From positions 34,128 through 98,127 of the forward strand of contig WRIW01000004.1 of NCBI GenBank assembly GCA_009782505.1: a stretch of DNA of 64,000 nucleotides, in the 5' to 3' direction. Source of the DNA: Clostridiales bacterium (GTDB taxonomy: Bacteria; Bacillota; Peptococcia; DRI-13; UBA5745). The translations under genes were made by a program, and so were the position numbers. The stretch's first letter is position 1; every line of letters starts with the position of its first letter. The notes under the pieces are model-generated. The model did no database searches and was not told the origin of the DNA. It worked only from the letters and a program-made list of their open reading frames with translations. Shown one piece after another: positions 17,850 through 26,957 of this stretch.

Positions 17850-18602
17850 ATGTTCATTAAATTTATCTGCTGCGACGTCTTTGCCCGTATTGCCTGCGAG
17901 CTCGTTTCCCGATCCCCCCATATCGTAGACCTGGAGTTTATCCCCATGCTGGCCCACCAGGAGCCGAAAAAGCTAAACCGCCTGATCCAGGAGAAGATCG
18001 ACCAAAGCCTGAACGATTCCGGGCGTAAGTACGACGCGGTCATCCTGGGCTTCGGCTTGTGCGGCAATTCCGTCGTCGGCCTCTCCTGCGCCGTGCCCCT
18101 GGTCATCCCCCGGGCCCATGACTGCTGCACCATCCATATGGGCAGCAAGGAGGGCTTCATCGCCTCCTTCGGAAATCAGCTGAGCGCCCGCTGGTGCTCC
18201 ACCGGGTACTACGAGCGGGCCCATGTGCCGAATAGCGGCTACTTCGGCCCAGATCAGCTGGAAAACTATAAGACTTCAGTGGAATACATGAAACTCGTGG
18301 ATCAGTACGGCGAGGAAGACGCGGATTTCATATGGGAAACCATGCACCCGAAAATCGAAACCAACGAAGCCTACTACATCAGGATCGAGGGATACGAGCA
18401 CTCGGGCGCCTATGAAGGCTTTCAGTCGAAGATCGCAGAGGCGGGCAAAGAGCTCATCACCGTCCGCGGGGATACGGCCATGCTGAAGGCGCTGGTCGAT
18501 GGCGAATGGGACGAGGCCGTTTTCCTCACCGTCCCCCCCGGGAAGAAGATCGAAGGCGTATATGATATGGACCAGGTCGTCAAGTATGCCGACGGGGAAT
18601 GA
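17850..18602 (+). CDS. DUF1638 domain protein
   Basis: A 250-residue cytosolic protein of the DUF1638 family, recognised from the opening ICCDVFARIACELVSRS, the central ILGFGLCGNSVVGL and AHDCCTIHMGSKEGF, with conserved cysteines and histidine that could bind metal. DUF1638 genes are often found near corrinoid-dependent methyltransferases and their activators in methanogens and anaerobic Firmicutes; the biochemical role is not established. A methyltransferase/corrinoid operon is present 17 kb away. Only 9 bases separate it from the following diguanylate cyclase gene, so the two are probably co-transcribed. Confidence 0.82.
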   Translation: MFIKFICCDVFARIACELVSRSPHIVDLEFIPMLAHQEPKKLNRLIQEKIDQSLNDSGRKYDAVILGFGLCGNSVVGLSCAVPLVIPRAHDCCTIHMGSKEGFIASFGNQLSARWCSTGYYERAHVPNSGYFGPDQLENYKTSVEYMKLVDQYGEEDADFIWETMHPKIETNEAYYIRIEGYEHSGAYEGFQSKIAEAGKELITVRGDTAMLKALVDGEWDEAVFLTVPPGKKIEGVYDMDQVVKYADGE

Positions 18603-18611
18603 ATAAGCGTT

Positions 18612-20309
18612 ATGTTTAGAAAAAGCTTTAAAATGAGGATCATCATCCCCACGGTCACGATATTTGTCGTGCTGGTGGTCGCTTTGAATCTTTTTTTGTC
18701 CTTCCGGTTCTCGGCGCTTAGCGGCTTCCTCATCAACGAAAAACTGATTTCAAACACAAACAGCCTGAAGAACTATCTCGGCGACTGCGAGGCGAATTCC
18801 AGGGCGGCGGCCCTATCCATGGCTTCAAACGCCCGGGCGGTGGAGGCCATCAAAGAGCGGGACAGGAGAGAGATCCTGCGGATATTCACGCCCACCCATG
18901 ATTTGTACCAGATCAGCTTCTACACCATCTGCGACGCTGATGGCTTCGTACTGGCCAGGACCTACTCCCCCGATCAGTTTGGCGACAATGTCCTGTCCCA
19001 GCACAGCTTCCGCGAAGCGTTGGCAGGCAATACGATCACCAACTTTGAAGAGGCTGCCATGGTCAAGGTTTCCCTCCGTACCGGGACGCCCGTATACGAC
19101 GCGGACGGCGCGCTTGTCGGAGCGATTCTGGCCGGGGTGCGATTTGACCTGGACAGCGAGGTGGAGAGGCTCAAGGAGATATTTCATTCCGAGATCACCG
19201 TTTTTCTGGGCAGCACGAGGGTCGCCACGACGATCACGAAAAATGGCCAGAGCATAGTCGGTACCGAGCTGGATTCGCGCATAGGGGAGGTCGTCATTCA
19301 AAACCGCCGGGAGTACTCCGGCGACGCGGATATCCTCGGGGAAAAGTATAAAACGTTTTATATGCCCCTGCTCAACGCCGGCGGGGACGCTTTCGCCACG
19401 TTTTTTCTGGGCATCCCGGAGGCGGAGGTCATCAGCGCCGTCAACAGTACCATGTACGCGGGCCTGGCGCTGGGCTTCGGCGGGCTGCTGATATCTATAC
19501 TTCTTTTGTATAAGTTCATTTCGTCCATCAGCAAGCCGATCACCCGGCTCTCCGGCGACATGGAGAGCATAGCCAACGGCGCCCTGGACGTGGATATCCA
19601 GGTCAAGGGCGAGGACGAGGTAGGCCTGCTGGGCGCCTCGCTGCAAAGGGTAGCCGATATCTTATATAAGCTCATCGACGATATCAACATGATGATAAGC
19701 GAGCAGCGCCAGGGCAATACGGACTATAGCCTTGACGCCAGTGAGTTTCTTGGCGACTATAAAGTGCTTGCGGAAAACATACTGGAGCTGGCGGCCCTGG
19801 GCAACCTGGATCAACTGACGGGCATACCAAACAGGCGGAGCTTTGACAATCGGCTGGAGATGGAATGGGGCAGGGCCATCCGGGATCACACGCCTATCAG
19901 CATCCTGATGATAGATGTGGATAAGTTTAAGAATTATAATGACGCCTTCGGGCATCAGCAGGGGGATGTGGCGTTGAAGACCGTAGCCAGGGTACTGAGG
20001 CAGTCCGGCAAGCGCTCCATCGACTTCGCGGCGCGCTGGGGGGGCGAGGAATTCGTCGTCCTGCTTCCGGGCACGGACGCCCAGGGCGCGGTCACCGTGG
20101 CGGAGAATATCCGCGAAGAAGTGGGGGGCACAGAGATCCCCTGCGCCGACGAGGCAGGGGCAAAGGTGACCATCAGCGTGGGGGTCAACACCCAGACGCC
20201 TACGTCAAACAGCTTGATGAGCGGTTTTATCTCCGGCGCCGACGCCGCCCTTTATCAGGCAAAGGGTACGGGCCGCAACCGGGTTTGCCTCCACGACGGA
20301 AGGCTGTAG
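18612..20309 (+). CDS. Membrane diguanylate cyclase with extracytoplasmic sensor and HAMP
   Basis: A 565-residue protein that would make cyclic di-GMP. Domain order: a TM helix (residues about 10-32), an extracytoplasmic Cache-like sensor of about 245 residues, a second TM (about 280-300), a HAMP linker (about 300-355) and a C-terminal GGDEF domain (about 400-560). The catalytic loop reads RWGGEEF, an active GGEEF variant, and DQLTGIPNRRSFD marks the domain start. No RxxD inhibitory site is seen five residues before the loop. It is 9 bases downstream of DUF1638, suggesting the two share a signal or pathway. Confidence 0.93.
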   Translation: MFRKSFKMRIIIPTVTIFVVLVVALNLFLSFRFSALSGFLINEKLISNTNSLKNYLGDCEANSRAAALSMASNARAVEAIKERDRREILRIFTPTHDLYQISFYTICDADGFVLARTYSPDQFGDNVLSQHSFREALAGNTITNFEEAAMVKVSLRTGTPVYDADGALVGAILAGVRFDLDSEVERLKEIFHSEITVFLGSTRVATTITKNGQSIVGTELDSRIGEVVIQNRREYSGDADILGEKYKTFYMPLLNAGGDAFATFFLGIPEAEVISAVNSTMYAGLALGFGGLLISILLLYKFISSISKPITRLSGDMESIANGALDVDIQVKGEDEVGLLGASLQRVADILYKLIDDINMMISEQRQGNTDYSLDASEFLGDYKVLAENILELAALGNLDQLTGIPNRRSFDNRLEMEWGRAIRDHTPISILMIDVDKFKNYNDAFGHQQGDVALKTVARVLRQSGKRSIDFAARWGGEEFVVLLPGTDAQGAVTVAENIREEVGGTEIPCADEAGAKVTISVGVNTQTPTSNSLMSGFISGADAALYQAKGTGRNRVCLHDGRL

Positions 20310-20349
20310 CGGAGAGACGCCGTAGCGAAGGAATGCCGCTGGTGTTATT

Positions 20350-21336
20350 TCAAGTCAGCTGATCATCCGCGATACCATTCTGCCGCCACTTCGCGAATAG
20401 GTTCACCAGGCCTTCTTCCAGAGAGGTCTGGGTGAAGCTGATATCGACGACGCCTTCCATATCCGCAAGCTCCCGGAGCAGCTTGCGCGTATCCTGATAG
20501 TCGATTTCCCTCCGGGAGCCGTCGCTGAAGCTGACCAGCGCCCGCTTCGTGTTGCCTAGTTCGCCGCGCAGGGAAGCGAAATCTCCGTCAAAGGTTATTC
20601 GCCCGCCGGAGATGAGCAGTATGCGCCTCGCCATCTCCTCCAGATCGTCCATATCGTGGCTGGTGACGATTATCGTCGTGCCGTCGCGTTTGTTGAGCTC
20701 CTTAAGAAATCCGATCATCTGCCGCTTTGCCATGACGTCCAGGCCCAGGGTGGGCTCGTCCAGAAGGATGAGCATGGGGCTGTGAAGCAGCAGCATGGCC
20801 AGGTCGGCCCGCATCCGCTGGCCCAGGCTGAGCTCCCGGGCGAAGGTTTTCAGCAGGTCGCCGATATCCAGCAGTTCCGTCACTACATCGAGATTTCGCT
20901 TATACATGTCGTCGGGGATGTCCCAGACGACTTTTTTCCATTCGAAGCTTTGGATGACGGGATGATCCCACCAAAGCTCGGTGCGGTTGCCGAACAATAC
21001 CCCCAGATACTTCATGAGGGCGTGGCGCTGCTTTTGGGGCGACATGGACAAGACGGATATTTCCCCGGAGGAAGGCAGAAGCATGCCTGACAATACTTTC
21101 ATCGTCGTGCTTTTTCCCGCGCCGTTTGGCCCGGCATAGGCGACAAATTCGCCTTTACCGACTTGAAAGGATAGATCGTCCAGGGCGGTGATGACGCGCT
21201 TCTCGGGCTTCAGCAGGTTTCGCAGAAGGCCCCGGCCCGTATTGTCCCGCTGCCACTGGGTGAAGACTTTCGTGACGCCGCTTACGCTAACGGCGGAATC
21301 CGTATGGGACATATCTGTTTGCGCCTTTCCGGACAT
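20350..21336 (-). CDS. ABC transporter ATP-binding protein (ABC-2 exporter, viologen/DUF990 type)
   Basis: A 328-residue ATPase subunit. Walker A is GPNGAGKST, the signature ELSLGQRMRADLA and Walker B LILLDEPTLGLD; the H-loop is VTSHD. An extended C-terminal region follows the ATPase core. It partners two membrane proteins encoded just upstream on the same strand, with reading frames overlapping by 50 bases. The start at 21336 has AGAGGA upstream; an internal ATG at 21312 is also possible. Together with the DUF990-like permeases this resembles exporters of cationic toxic compounds. Actual substrate unknown. Confidence 0.9.
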   Translation of the reverse strand: MSGKAQTDMSHTDSAVSVSGVTKVFTQWQRDNTGRGLLRNLLKPEKRVITALDDLSFQVGKGEFVAYAGPNGAGKSTTMKVLSGMLLPSSGEISVLSMSPQKQRHALMKYLGVLFGNRTELWWDHPVIQSFEWKKVVWDIPDDMYKRNLDVVTELLDIGDLLKTFARELSLGQRMRADLAMLLLHSPMLILLDEPTLGLDVMAKRQMIGFLKELNKRDGTTIIVTSHDMDDLEEMARRILLISGGRITFDGDFASLRGELGNTKRALVSFSDGSRREIDYQDTRKLLRELADMEGVVDISFTQTSLEEGLVNLFAKWRQNGIADDQLT

Positions 21337-22132
21337 AGTAGTTCAATCCTCTTTTGAATACATACCCCGCGATGAGGGTGATGAAGAGCGCGAAAAGCAT
21401 AGGATAGTAGGGGCTGAGGTTCAGCGGCGGCTTACCCAGCAGGCAGAGGGAGGGGAACCAGGCGACGAGCCCTTCCGGCAGGATCGTCAGCAGCGGTATC
21501 TGGATGAAAGCCGGCATGCCGGATAAAGGGAAGGTGCTGATCAGCCAGGCGTCTTCGATGGCCGTATTGGAGATTTCCTCCATCGCCACAGGGGCGTAAA
21601 ACGCCATGCTTGAGACGAGATACGAACGCGCCACGATGATGGTCATGGTCGTCAGCAGATACGCGATCAGGGCAACGACCCATAGAAATGATATCCGCAA
21701 GCGGAGCCTGCTTACCGCAATAGCCATCAGCGCGACGCCGACGAGCATTTTCCCGCTGGTGAAAGGCGAGAATCCGTTGGTGGCTAACTGGACGCCCAGA
21801 GGCAAAGGTTGGATGAATAAATGCTCAAGCTGGCCCCGGCCGATGATCCTGCTGATATGGATATTGTTTCCCGTGCCAAATGTGGTGAAAATCCCCGAAA
21901 CCAGCGTGGAGTACGCCATCATAAACAGCACTTCATCCGCGCTCATACCGCCGATACCGTTGAACCGCGCGGCGATGAGAAATATCCCCGCTACCGTACC
22001 CAGATTGCTGATGATATCGCCGAGGACGCCGATCATAGCGAACTTCGTATCCCTGAGCAGCCAAACCAAATCCATTTTCGCTGAGATAGCCAGCAGCCTG
22101 AGTACGCGCCTTAACGTGATTTTATCCGCCAT
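21287..22132 (-). CDS. ABC-2 family permease (DUF990-like) 1
   Basis: A 281-residue membrane protein with about six hydrophobic segments. FGTGNNIHISRIIGRGQLEHLFIQPLP is the characteristic inner block of the ABC-2 family linked to viologen-type exporters (where a D-x-x-L-x-[KR]-P-L-P-like stretch is usual). It overlaps the preceding permease by 11 bases and the following ATPase by 50 bases, a tight translationally coupled operon. It would form the export channel with permease 2. Confidence 0.85.
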   Translation of the reverse strand: MADKITLRRVLRLLAISAKMDLVWLLRDTKFAMIGVLGDIISNLGTVAGIFLIAARFNGIGGMSADEVLFMMAYSTLVSGIFTTFGTGNNIHISRIIGRGQLEHLFIQPLPLGVQLATNGFSPFTSGKMLVGVALMAIAVSRLRLRISFLWVVALIAYLLTTMTIIVARSYLVSSMAFYAPVAMEEISNTAIEDAWLISTFPLSGMPAFIQIPLLTILPEGLVAWFPSLCLLGKPPLNLSPYYPMLFALFITLIAGYVFKRGLNYYVRKGANRYVPYGFRR

Positions 22133-22892
22133 AACTCACCATGCCTTCCTGGGATTTTCTCCAGATGAGCAGCGCGGCAGGCCACAGGATCAGGTTCCAT
22201 AAAATTTGCAGCGCGATGGTTTCCCCGGCGTCAGCGGCGCCGACGAAGATGGACAGGGGCGACCCGCCAAGGCAGGCGAAAGGCTGGTATTTCATCACAT
22301 CCGCGAGGCCGAAAGGCAGCAGCCTTATGGGGATGATGGTGCCGGAAAACACCATCGCTATCGCCACGCGCGTGCGGTCTACCAGCCAGTTCATATTCCG
22401 CAGCTTGATGGACAGGCAGGCAAAGAGGAAGTCTACGGCAAAGCCCAGGGTGACGCATAGAAGCAGGCTGACGATAAATAAAGGCGACACAGGGATCAGC
22501 CGGACGCCGAATAAGGGCGCCATCAGGGCCATGGGCAGCGAAAACATCAGCAGCATGGGCGCCCAGCGGCCCGCGGTCTGGGCGGCGAGTTGTCCGAATA
22601 CGGACAATGGGCGGCCGTACAGCTTGAGGAGGACGCCGTCGGAGAGCCATCCCGTAGCGGTTGTCTTGATCACCAGCATATCGGCCAGAAGTGCGCTGAC
22701 ATAGGTATAAGTCAGCATCTGCTCAAGGCTCATGCCCACGTCCGCCCCGGAGGACATCACCACCCGCCACAGGTAAACCAGGGGGATGAGGGTAAAGACT
22801 TTGATCAGTATATCGGGAAACAGATAGGCAACGCCGCCGTTTGTCCGCTCAAGGGCGGCCATCCGGGCGGTTTTCATATATTTGTACAACAT
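22122..22892 (-). CDS. ABC-2 family permease (DUF990-like) 2
   Basis: A 256-residue membrane protein with about six hydrophobic segments and the block TTATGWLSDGVLLKLYGRPLS, the counterpart of the sister permease motif. The start at 22892 is chosen because its ATG overlaps the stop of the upstream GNAT gene as TAATG, giving coupled translation; longer in-frame versions would run deep into the GNAT gene. It probably forms a heterodimeric channel with permease 1. Confidence 0.85.
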   Translation of the reverse strand: MLYKYMKTARMAALERTNGGVAYLFPDILIKVFTLIPLVYLWRVVMSSGADVGMSLEQMLTYTYVSALLADMLVIKTTATGWLSDGVLLKLYGRPLSVFGQLAAQTAGRWAPMLLMFSLPMALMAPLFGVRLIPVSPLFIVSLLLCVTLGFAVDFLFACLSIKLRNMNWLVDRTRVAIAMVFSGTIIPIRLLPFGLADVMKYQPFACLGGSPLSIFVGAADAGETIALQILWNLILWPAALLIWRKSQEGMVSYGG

Positions 22893-23962
22893 TATGGAAT
22901 CACCGGGCCTGGCGAATCCACGACAGGTGCGAGGTCGCTCAAGTCCCACACAAAAATATTCGAGAAGCGGCGGCCCTCTTTGTACAGATCGTGCCACTCC
23001 GGCAAACGGGCGACGCGAAGCAACCGCGCGCCGAGTTTTTCGCAAACCCGCATCGAAGCGGTATTCGTTTGATTGTTGGTGATATATAACTTAACCATAC
23101 CGTGGGCTTTCGCCACAGGCGCGACTAGACGGCAAGCGCGTCCGGCATAACCGTTGCCCCGGTGTTTTTCGTCGACATTGTACCCGATTTGCCCGCCATA
23201 GTATAAGCTATCCGGGTAACCGATCCTTAAATCGATATCGCCGATCGTTTCGCTTCCCTTACATATAATAAATTTATATCCCGGAACCCACTTCTTCGTA
23301 TCGTCCCCCGGCGTTTTATTTGTGTTTACCAGATGGATCACGCCGTCGGTCAGTTCGGGTACGTCGATAAAACCGTCGAAGACTACTGGCAGGGAACGGT
23401 AATCGGTGATCTCCTTTTTCGTTTCCCACTCGTCGGCTAGTATGGCGTACGAATACTCGTCGCCGTACTCTTTATCGGATGGCGCGCGGCGGCGGCTTTC
23501 GATAAACGTCCCCTCCCGCCTCATGCCGATATTCTCCATTACCCGGTAGGAGCCGTAGTTCTCAGTAGAGCAGTGTGCCAGGACACGGTGAAGGCCCAGA
23601 TCTTGAAAGCCAAATTCCAGCAGCGCGTTTCCCATCTCCGTACCGAGGCCCTGCTTCCAATAGTCCCGGTGCAGTATCCAGCCGACTTCCCCTTCGTCGC
23701 CTTCCGCCGCCACGGTGATATTGCACGAGCCAACGAGCCTGTCGGTTTTTTTTAGTACGGCGGCAAACACATAAAACGTACAGGGCTTCTCCTCCGCGTC
23801 GATTATCGCCAGACTGATGAAATCCCGCGTTTCCTTCTCCGAATTCGGCCCCCATATCATATAGGTCACATTTTCCGGGTCGCTGGCATAGCTATGAACC
23901 GCGGCAAAATCGTCTTTCTTGAATTTTCGCAGGATCAGCCGTTCCGTCTCAAGGGTCTTCAT
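22892..23962 (-). CDS. Tandem GNAT acetyltransferase (two GNAT domains)
   Basis: A 356-residue protein with two acetyl-CoA-dependent N-acetyltransferase domains. Domain 1 (about 1-180) is RimJ/RimL-like: ETERLILRKFKKDDF at the start and YWKQGLGTEMGNALLEFGF as acetyl-CoA loop. Domain 2 (about 185-345) has EKHRGNGYAGRACRLVAPVA as its Q/R-x-x-G-x-G/A loop and MRVCEKLGARLL after it. GGAGG precedes the ATG. It is the first gene of the ABC-2 exporter operon (TAATG overlap), suggesting that a compound is acetylated and exported, as in resistance loci. The substrate is unknown. Confidence 0.88.
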   Translation of the reverse strand: MKTLETERLILRKFKKDDFAAVHSYASDPENVTYMIWGPNSEKETRDFISLAIIDAEEKPCTFYVFAAVLKKTDRLVGSCNITVAAEGDEGEVGWILHRDYWKQGLGTEMGNALLEFGFQDLGLHRVLAHCSTENYGSYRVMENIGMRREGTFIESRRRAPSDKEYGDEYSYAILADEWETKKEITDYRSLPVVFDGFIDVPELTDGVIHLVNTNKTPGDDTKKWVPGYKFIICKGSETIGDIDLRIGYPDSLYYGGQIGYNVDEKHRGNGYAGRACRLVAPVAKAHGMVKLYITNNQTNTASMRVCEKLGARLLRVARLPEWHDLYKEGRRFSNIFVWDLSDLAPVVDSPGPVIP

Positions 23963-24098
23963 CGTTTTGTCTCCTCCCCGTCATTGCCTATACGATACTA
24001 TCATCGTCGCGGTAAAACAAGTGCTTTCTACAGAATTATCCCGCGCCGCTTATATGATGCGAGAAAATATGGTAGAATCCAACTAGGAGGCGATACTG

Positions 24099-24674
24099 AT
24101 GAAGAAAGACCTTGGAGCAAAAACGATACTATTTCCCACGCCGGTATTAGTCGTAGCGACTTATGACGGTCAGGGCAAGGCAAATGCCATGACCGCCGCC
24201 TGGGGAGGGATCTGCTGTTCGGATCCGCCCTGCGTGACGGTTTCCGTGCGCAAAGCGAGGCATACATACGATAGCCTCATGGAAAGAAAGGCGTATACAG
24301 TCAACATACCCGGTAAAGGACACGCGTGGGAAGCCGATTACCTCGGCGTCGCGTCGGGCAAAGACGAAGACAAATTCGCGGCAGCCGGGTTGACGGCGGT
24401 GAAGAGCGGCTTTGTAGACGCCCCATACATCGAGGAGTTTCCTTTGATCCTGGAGTGCAAAGTCGTCCACATCGCCGACCTGGGCGCCCATACGCAATTT
24501 GTAGGCGAGATCATGAACGTGAAGGCGGACGCGGCGATGATGGAAAACGACCGGCTGCCACTGATCGAACAGATCATGCCCCTTATATTCGCGCCAAGCA
24601 GCGGCAACTACTACACGATAGGCGAAGAGATCGGCAAAGCCTTTTCCGCCGGCAAGGAGAAGAAACTTACTTAA
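24099..24674 (+). CDS. Flavin reductase-like/flavoredoxin FMN-binding protein
   Basis: A 191-residue protein of the flavin reductase (DIM6/NTAB) split-barrel family, which binds FMN and passes electrons in anaerobes. GQGKANAMTAAWGGICCSDPPCVTVSV is the FMN-binding block, with a conspicuous Cys pair, and RKARHTYDSLMERKAYTVNIP follows. RBS AGGAGG lies upstream of the ATG. It diverges from the GNAT operon. Possible roles are ferredoxin- or NAD(P)H-linked reduction; no partner is encoded adjacent. Confidence 0.88.
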   Translation: MKKDLGAKTILFPTPVLVVATYDGQGKANAMTAAWGGICCSDPPCVTVSVRKARHTYDSLMERKAYTVNIPGKGHAWEADYLGVASGKDEDKFAAAGLTAVKSGFVDAPYIEEFPLILECKVVHIADLGAHTQFVGEIMNVKADAAMMENDRLPLIEQIMPLIFAPSSGNYYTIGEEIGKAFSAGKEKKLT

Positions 24675-24680
24675 AAATGA

Positions 24681-24785
24681 GTTACTGCTCGAGGTGCTGG
24701 GGACAGGGCTATACCTGCTCAGCGACTGCTTTTTGCAATGTCGCTGAGCAGGTATAGCCCTGTCCCCAGCACCCCGAGCAGTAAC
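24681..24785. repeat. Large near-perfect hairpin (46-bp arms) with REP-like words
   Basis: The left arm 24681-24726 and right arm 24740-24785 pair over 46 positions with a single A/C mismatch (24692 against 24774). The 13-base centre can add three more pairs (TGC with GCA). The arms contain GGTGCTGGGGACAGGG, a word that recurs in REP-type repeats of many Firmicutes. It begins 6 bases after the flavin reductase stop and would terminate or stabilise that transcript. It could be a REP/RAYT-mobilised element, though no transposase is nearby. Confidence 0.85.
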
Positions 24786-24930
24786 AACAATGACATTTGT
24801 CACGTATACTTATGCCCCGCGGCACTTCACGGCGCCGTGGGGTTTTGCTATATTGGCGGCAGAACATAGACGGCTTGGCAAACAGCGGAATCCGCGCAAA
24901 GCCGGAAAACTACACAGGAGGGCATACAAC

Positions 24931-25872
24931 ATGATCGCATCCATGACAAACATCGTAAAGCGCTACCGGGCTCATACGGCTCTGGATCATTTGGACTTAG
25001 CTATCCGCGAAGGGGAAACTCTGGGGCTGCTGGGCCCCAACGGCGCCGGTAAGACCACCGCCATCCGGGTGCTGACAGGCCTCACCGGCGTCGACGCCGG
25101 AGAGGTGCGGCTCTTCGACAGCGATACGCCCGTGACCGCCTCCGCCGTGAAAAGGCGCATCGGCCTGGTGCCCCAAGATCTGGCTCTCTACGAGACTCTC
25201 TCGGCCCGGGACAATTTATCCTACTTCGGGCGGCTCTACGGCGTCACCGGCGCGGCGCTGAAAGCCCGGGTGGGCGAAGTGCTGGACGTGCTGGGGCTCT
25301 CCGACGTGGCCGGCAAATCCCCGAAGAAATACTCAGGCGGCATGAAGCGCCGGCTCAATATCGGCTGCGCCATCATCCATAAGCCGGAGCTGCTCATCCT
25401 GGACGAGCCTACCGTAGGCATCGACCCTCAGTCCCGTAACCATATCCTTGATTTTGTGGAGGAGATGAACCGGCAGGGCACTACGGTACTGTATACCTCC
25501 CACTACATGGAAGAGGTCGAGCGGGTCTGCTCCCGGGTACTCATCATGGATACCGGGCGCGTCATCGCCGAAGGCAGCGTAGAAGAACTGACCCGTACGT
25601 CGCTCTTCGAGGAGACGGTCACTTTGGAAGTGCGGGATCCGGCGCCGGCTTTGGCGGAAGGGATCGGCAAGGTGCAGGGCGTGCTGCGCTGCGAGGTTGA
25701 GGGGCGCTTGCTGACGGTGACCAGTACGGCAGGTTCGCAAAATCTGGCTCGCATCCTGGAAAACGCCTCTCCTTATACGATACTGGGGGCCTCCGCGAAA
25801 CGCCCTACCCTGGAGGACGCCTTCCTTGCCCTCACCGGGAAAAAACTCAGAGACGGGAGTGAAAACGAATGA
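24931..25872 (+). CDS. ABC exporter ATP-binding protein (LnrL-like)
   Basis: A 313-residue ATPase of an ABC-2 exporter. Walker A GPNGAGKTT, signature YSGGMKRRLN, Walker B LLILDEPTVGID, H-loop TSHYMEE. The ATG at 24931 follows GGAGGG by 8 bases; a longer in-frame version lacks such a site. It overlaps the first permease gene by ATGA. Gene order (ATPase, permease, permease, histidine kinase, response regulator) resembles the linearmycin-resistance LnrLMN/LnrJK set of Bacillus, which exports amphipathic antibiotics; this is an analogy only. Confidence 0.93.
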   Translation: MIASMTNIVKRYRAHTALDHLDLAIREGETLGLLGPNGAGKTTAIRVLTGLTGVDAGEVRLFDSDTPVTASAVKRRIGLVPQDLALYETLSARDNLSYFGRLYGVTGAALKARVGEVLDVLGLSDVAGKSPKKYSGGMKRRLNIGCAIIHKPELLILDEPTVGIDPQSRNHILDFVEEMNRQGTTVLYTSHYMEEVERVCSRVLIMDTGRVIAEGSVEELTRTSLFEETVTLEVRDPAPALAEGIGKVQGVLRCEVEGRLLTVTSTAGSQNLARILENASPYTILGASAKRPTLEDAFLALTGKKLRDGSENE

Positions 25873-26957
25873 CCGCCTTTATCGCTACATTCTGGATGGG
25901 GTTTAAATTCCTGTGGAGAAACCCGGTGAACATCGCCATTCTGGTTTGTTTTCCCATCATCATCATCCTGATACTGGGAAATGCCCTTGCCGCGTATATC
26001 TCTCCCGATACAGACCTGGCCCCAGCCCCCATAGCTGTCGCCTCCGATCCGGACGGCACGTTGGGAATGTTCCTCCAAACGGAAGATATATCCCGTTTCC
26101 TGGATATTACTTTCACAAACCGGGAAGGCGCCGAACAAATGGCGGCGGATGAAACCGTCATCGCGGCGATTTTCGAAGACCGGGGCGATATCTCGATCGT
26201 CCGCCCCGGCGTCGGCGGGCTGCATACGCAACTGGTTTTATCCATTATCGATTCCTATAAACAAATCGGCTCGGCGGCAACGATAGCCGCGATGAGCGGT
26301 AAAGACATATACGCCTTACTGGATATGGAAGTCAACGTCCGGGACGTCCCCTTAGGCACGAGGATACCGGAAGCGATGGATTATTACGCGGTGACCATGC
26401 TCGTGATGATTTTGCTGTATACAGGGATGAACGGAATGGATTTGTTCAGCAAGGGTTTGCTGAGCGATATGGGCAACCGCAACCGTTTGTCGCCGATTTC
26501 CAAACCGGCGCTGATCGGCGGCTTGCTCGCCGCGTCCACCGTCACGAGCTATCTGCAGGGCATGGCCACATTCATCTTTACCGGCGCGGTATACGGCGTC
26601 TACTGGGGGGAGCGCATTCCGCTGGTATTACTGACCCTCTTTGCTTTCGTGCTGTTTTCTCAATCCCTGTGTGTATTTCTGGTTATGGCTTTACGCAATC
26701 AAGGCGTGGTATCCGCGATCGCTCAGGTGTTCTTCTGGACGTCTACCTTCGTGTCGAACGGATACATGAAAATCGACTTCGGCGCGATGGATAAAGTCTT
26801 TCAATACGCGCCAAACGCCATGGCGCATACCATAATCTTCGGCGCTATCTTCGGTGGCAACGAGATGAAAATGACGGTTTTCCTTATCGCTCTTTTCGGT
26901 ATCAGCGCGGTTCTGTTTGTCCTGGCGTTCCTGTGCGGAAGGAGGAGATTGGCATGA
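25869..26957 (+). CDS. ABC-2 permease, DrrB/YhfN-like (LnrM-like)
   Basis: A 362-residue membrane protein with one N-terminal TM (about 12-40), a large extracytoplasmic domain (about 45-170) and five TMs in the C-terminal half, the usual ABC2_membrane_3 layout. ATGA overlaps join it to the ATPase gene before it and the second permease gene after it, so the three products should be made in fixed ratio. The substrate is unknown. Confidence 0.88.
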   Translation: MTAFIATFWMGFKFLWRNPVNIAILVCFPIIIILILGNALAAYISPDTDLAPAPIAVASDPDGTLGMFLQTEDISRFLDITFTNREGAEQMAADETVIAAIFEDRGDISIVRPGVGGLHTQLVLSIIDSYKQIGSAATIAAMSGKDIYALLDMEVNVRDVPLGTRIPEAMDYYAVTMLVMILLYTGMNGMDLFSKGLLSDMGNRNRLSPISKPALIGGLLAASTVTSYLQGMATFIFTGAVYGVYWGERIPLVLLTLFAFVLFSQSLCVFLVMALRNQGVVSAIAQVFFWTSTFVSNGYMKIDFGAMDKVFQYAPNAMAHTIIFGAIFGGNEMKMTVFLIALFGISAVLFVLAFLCGRRRLA

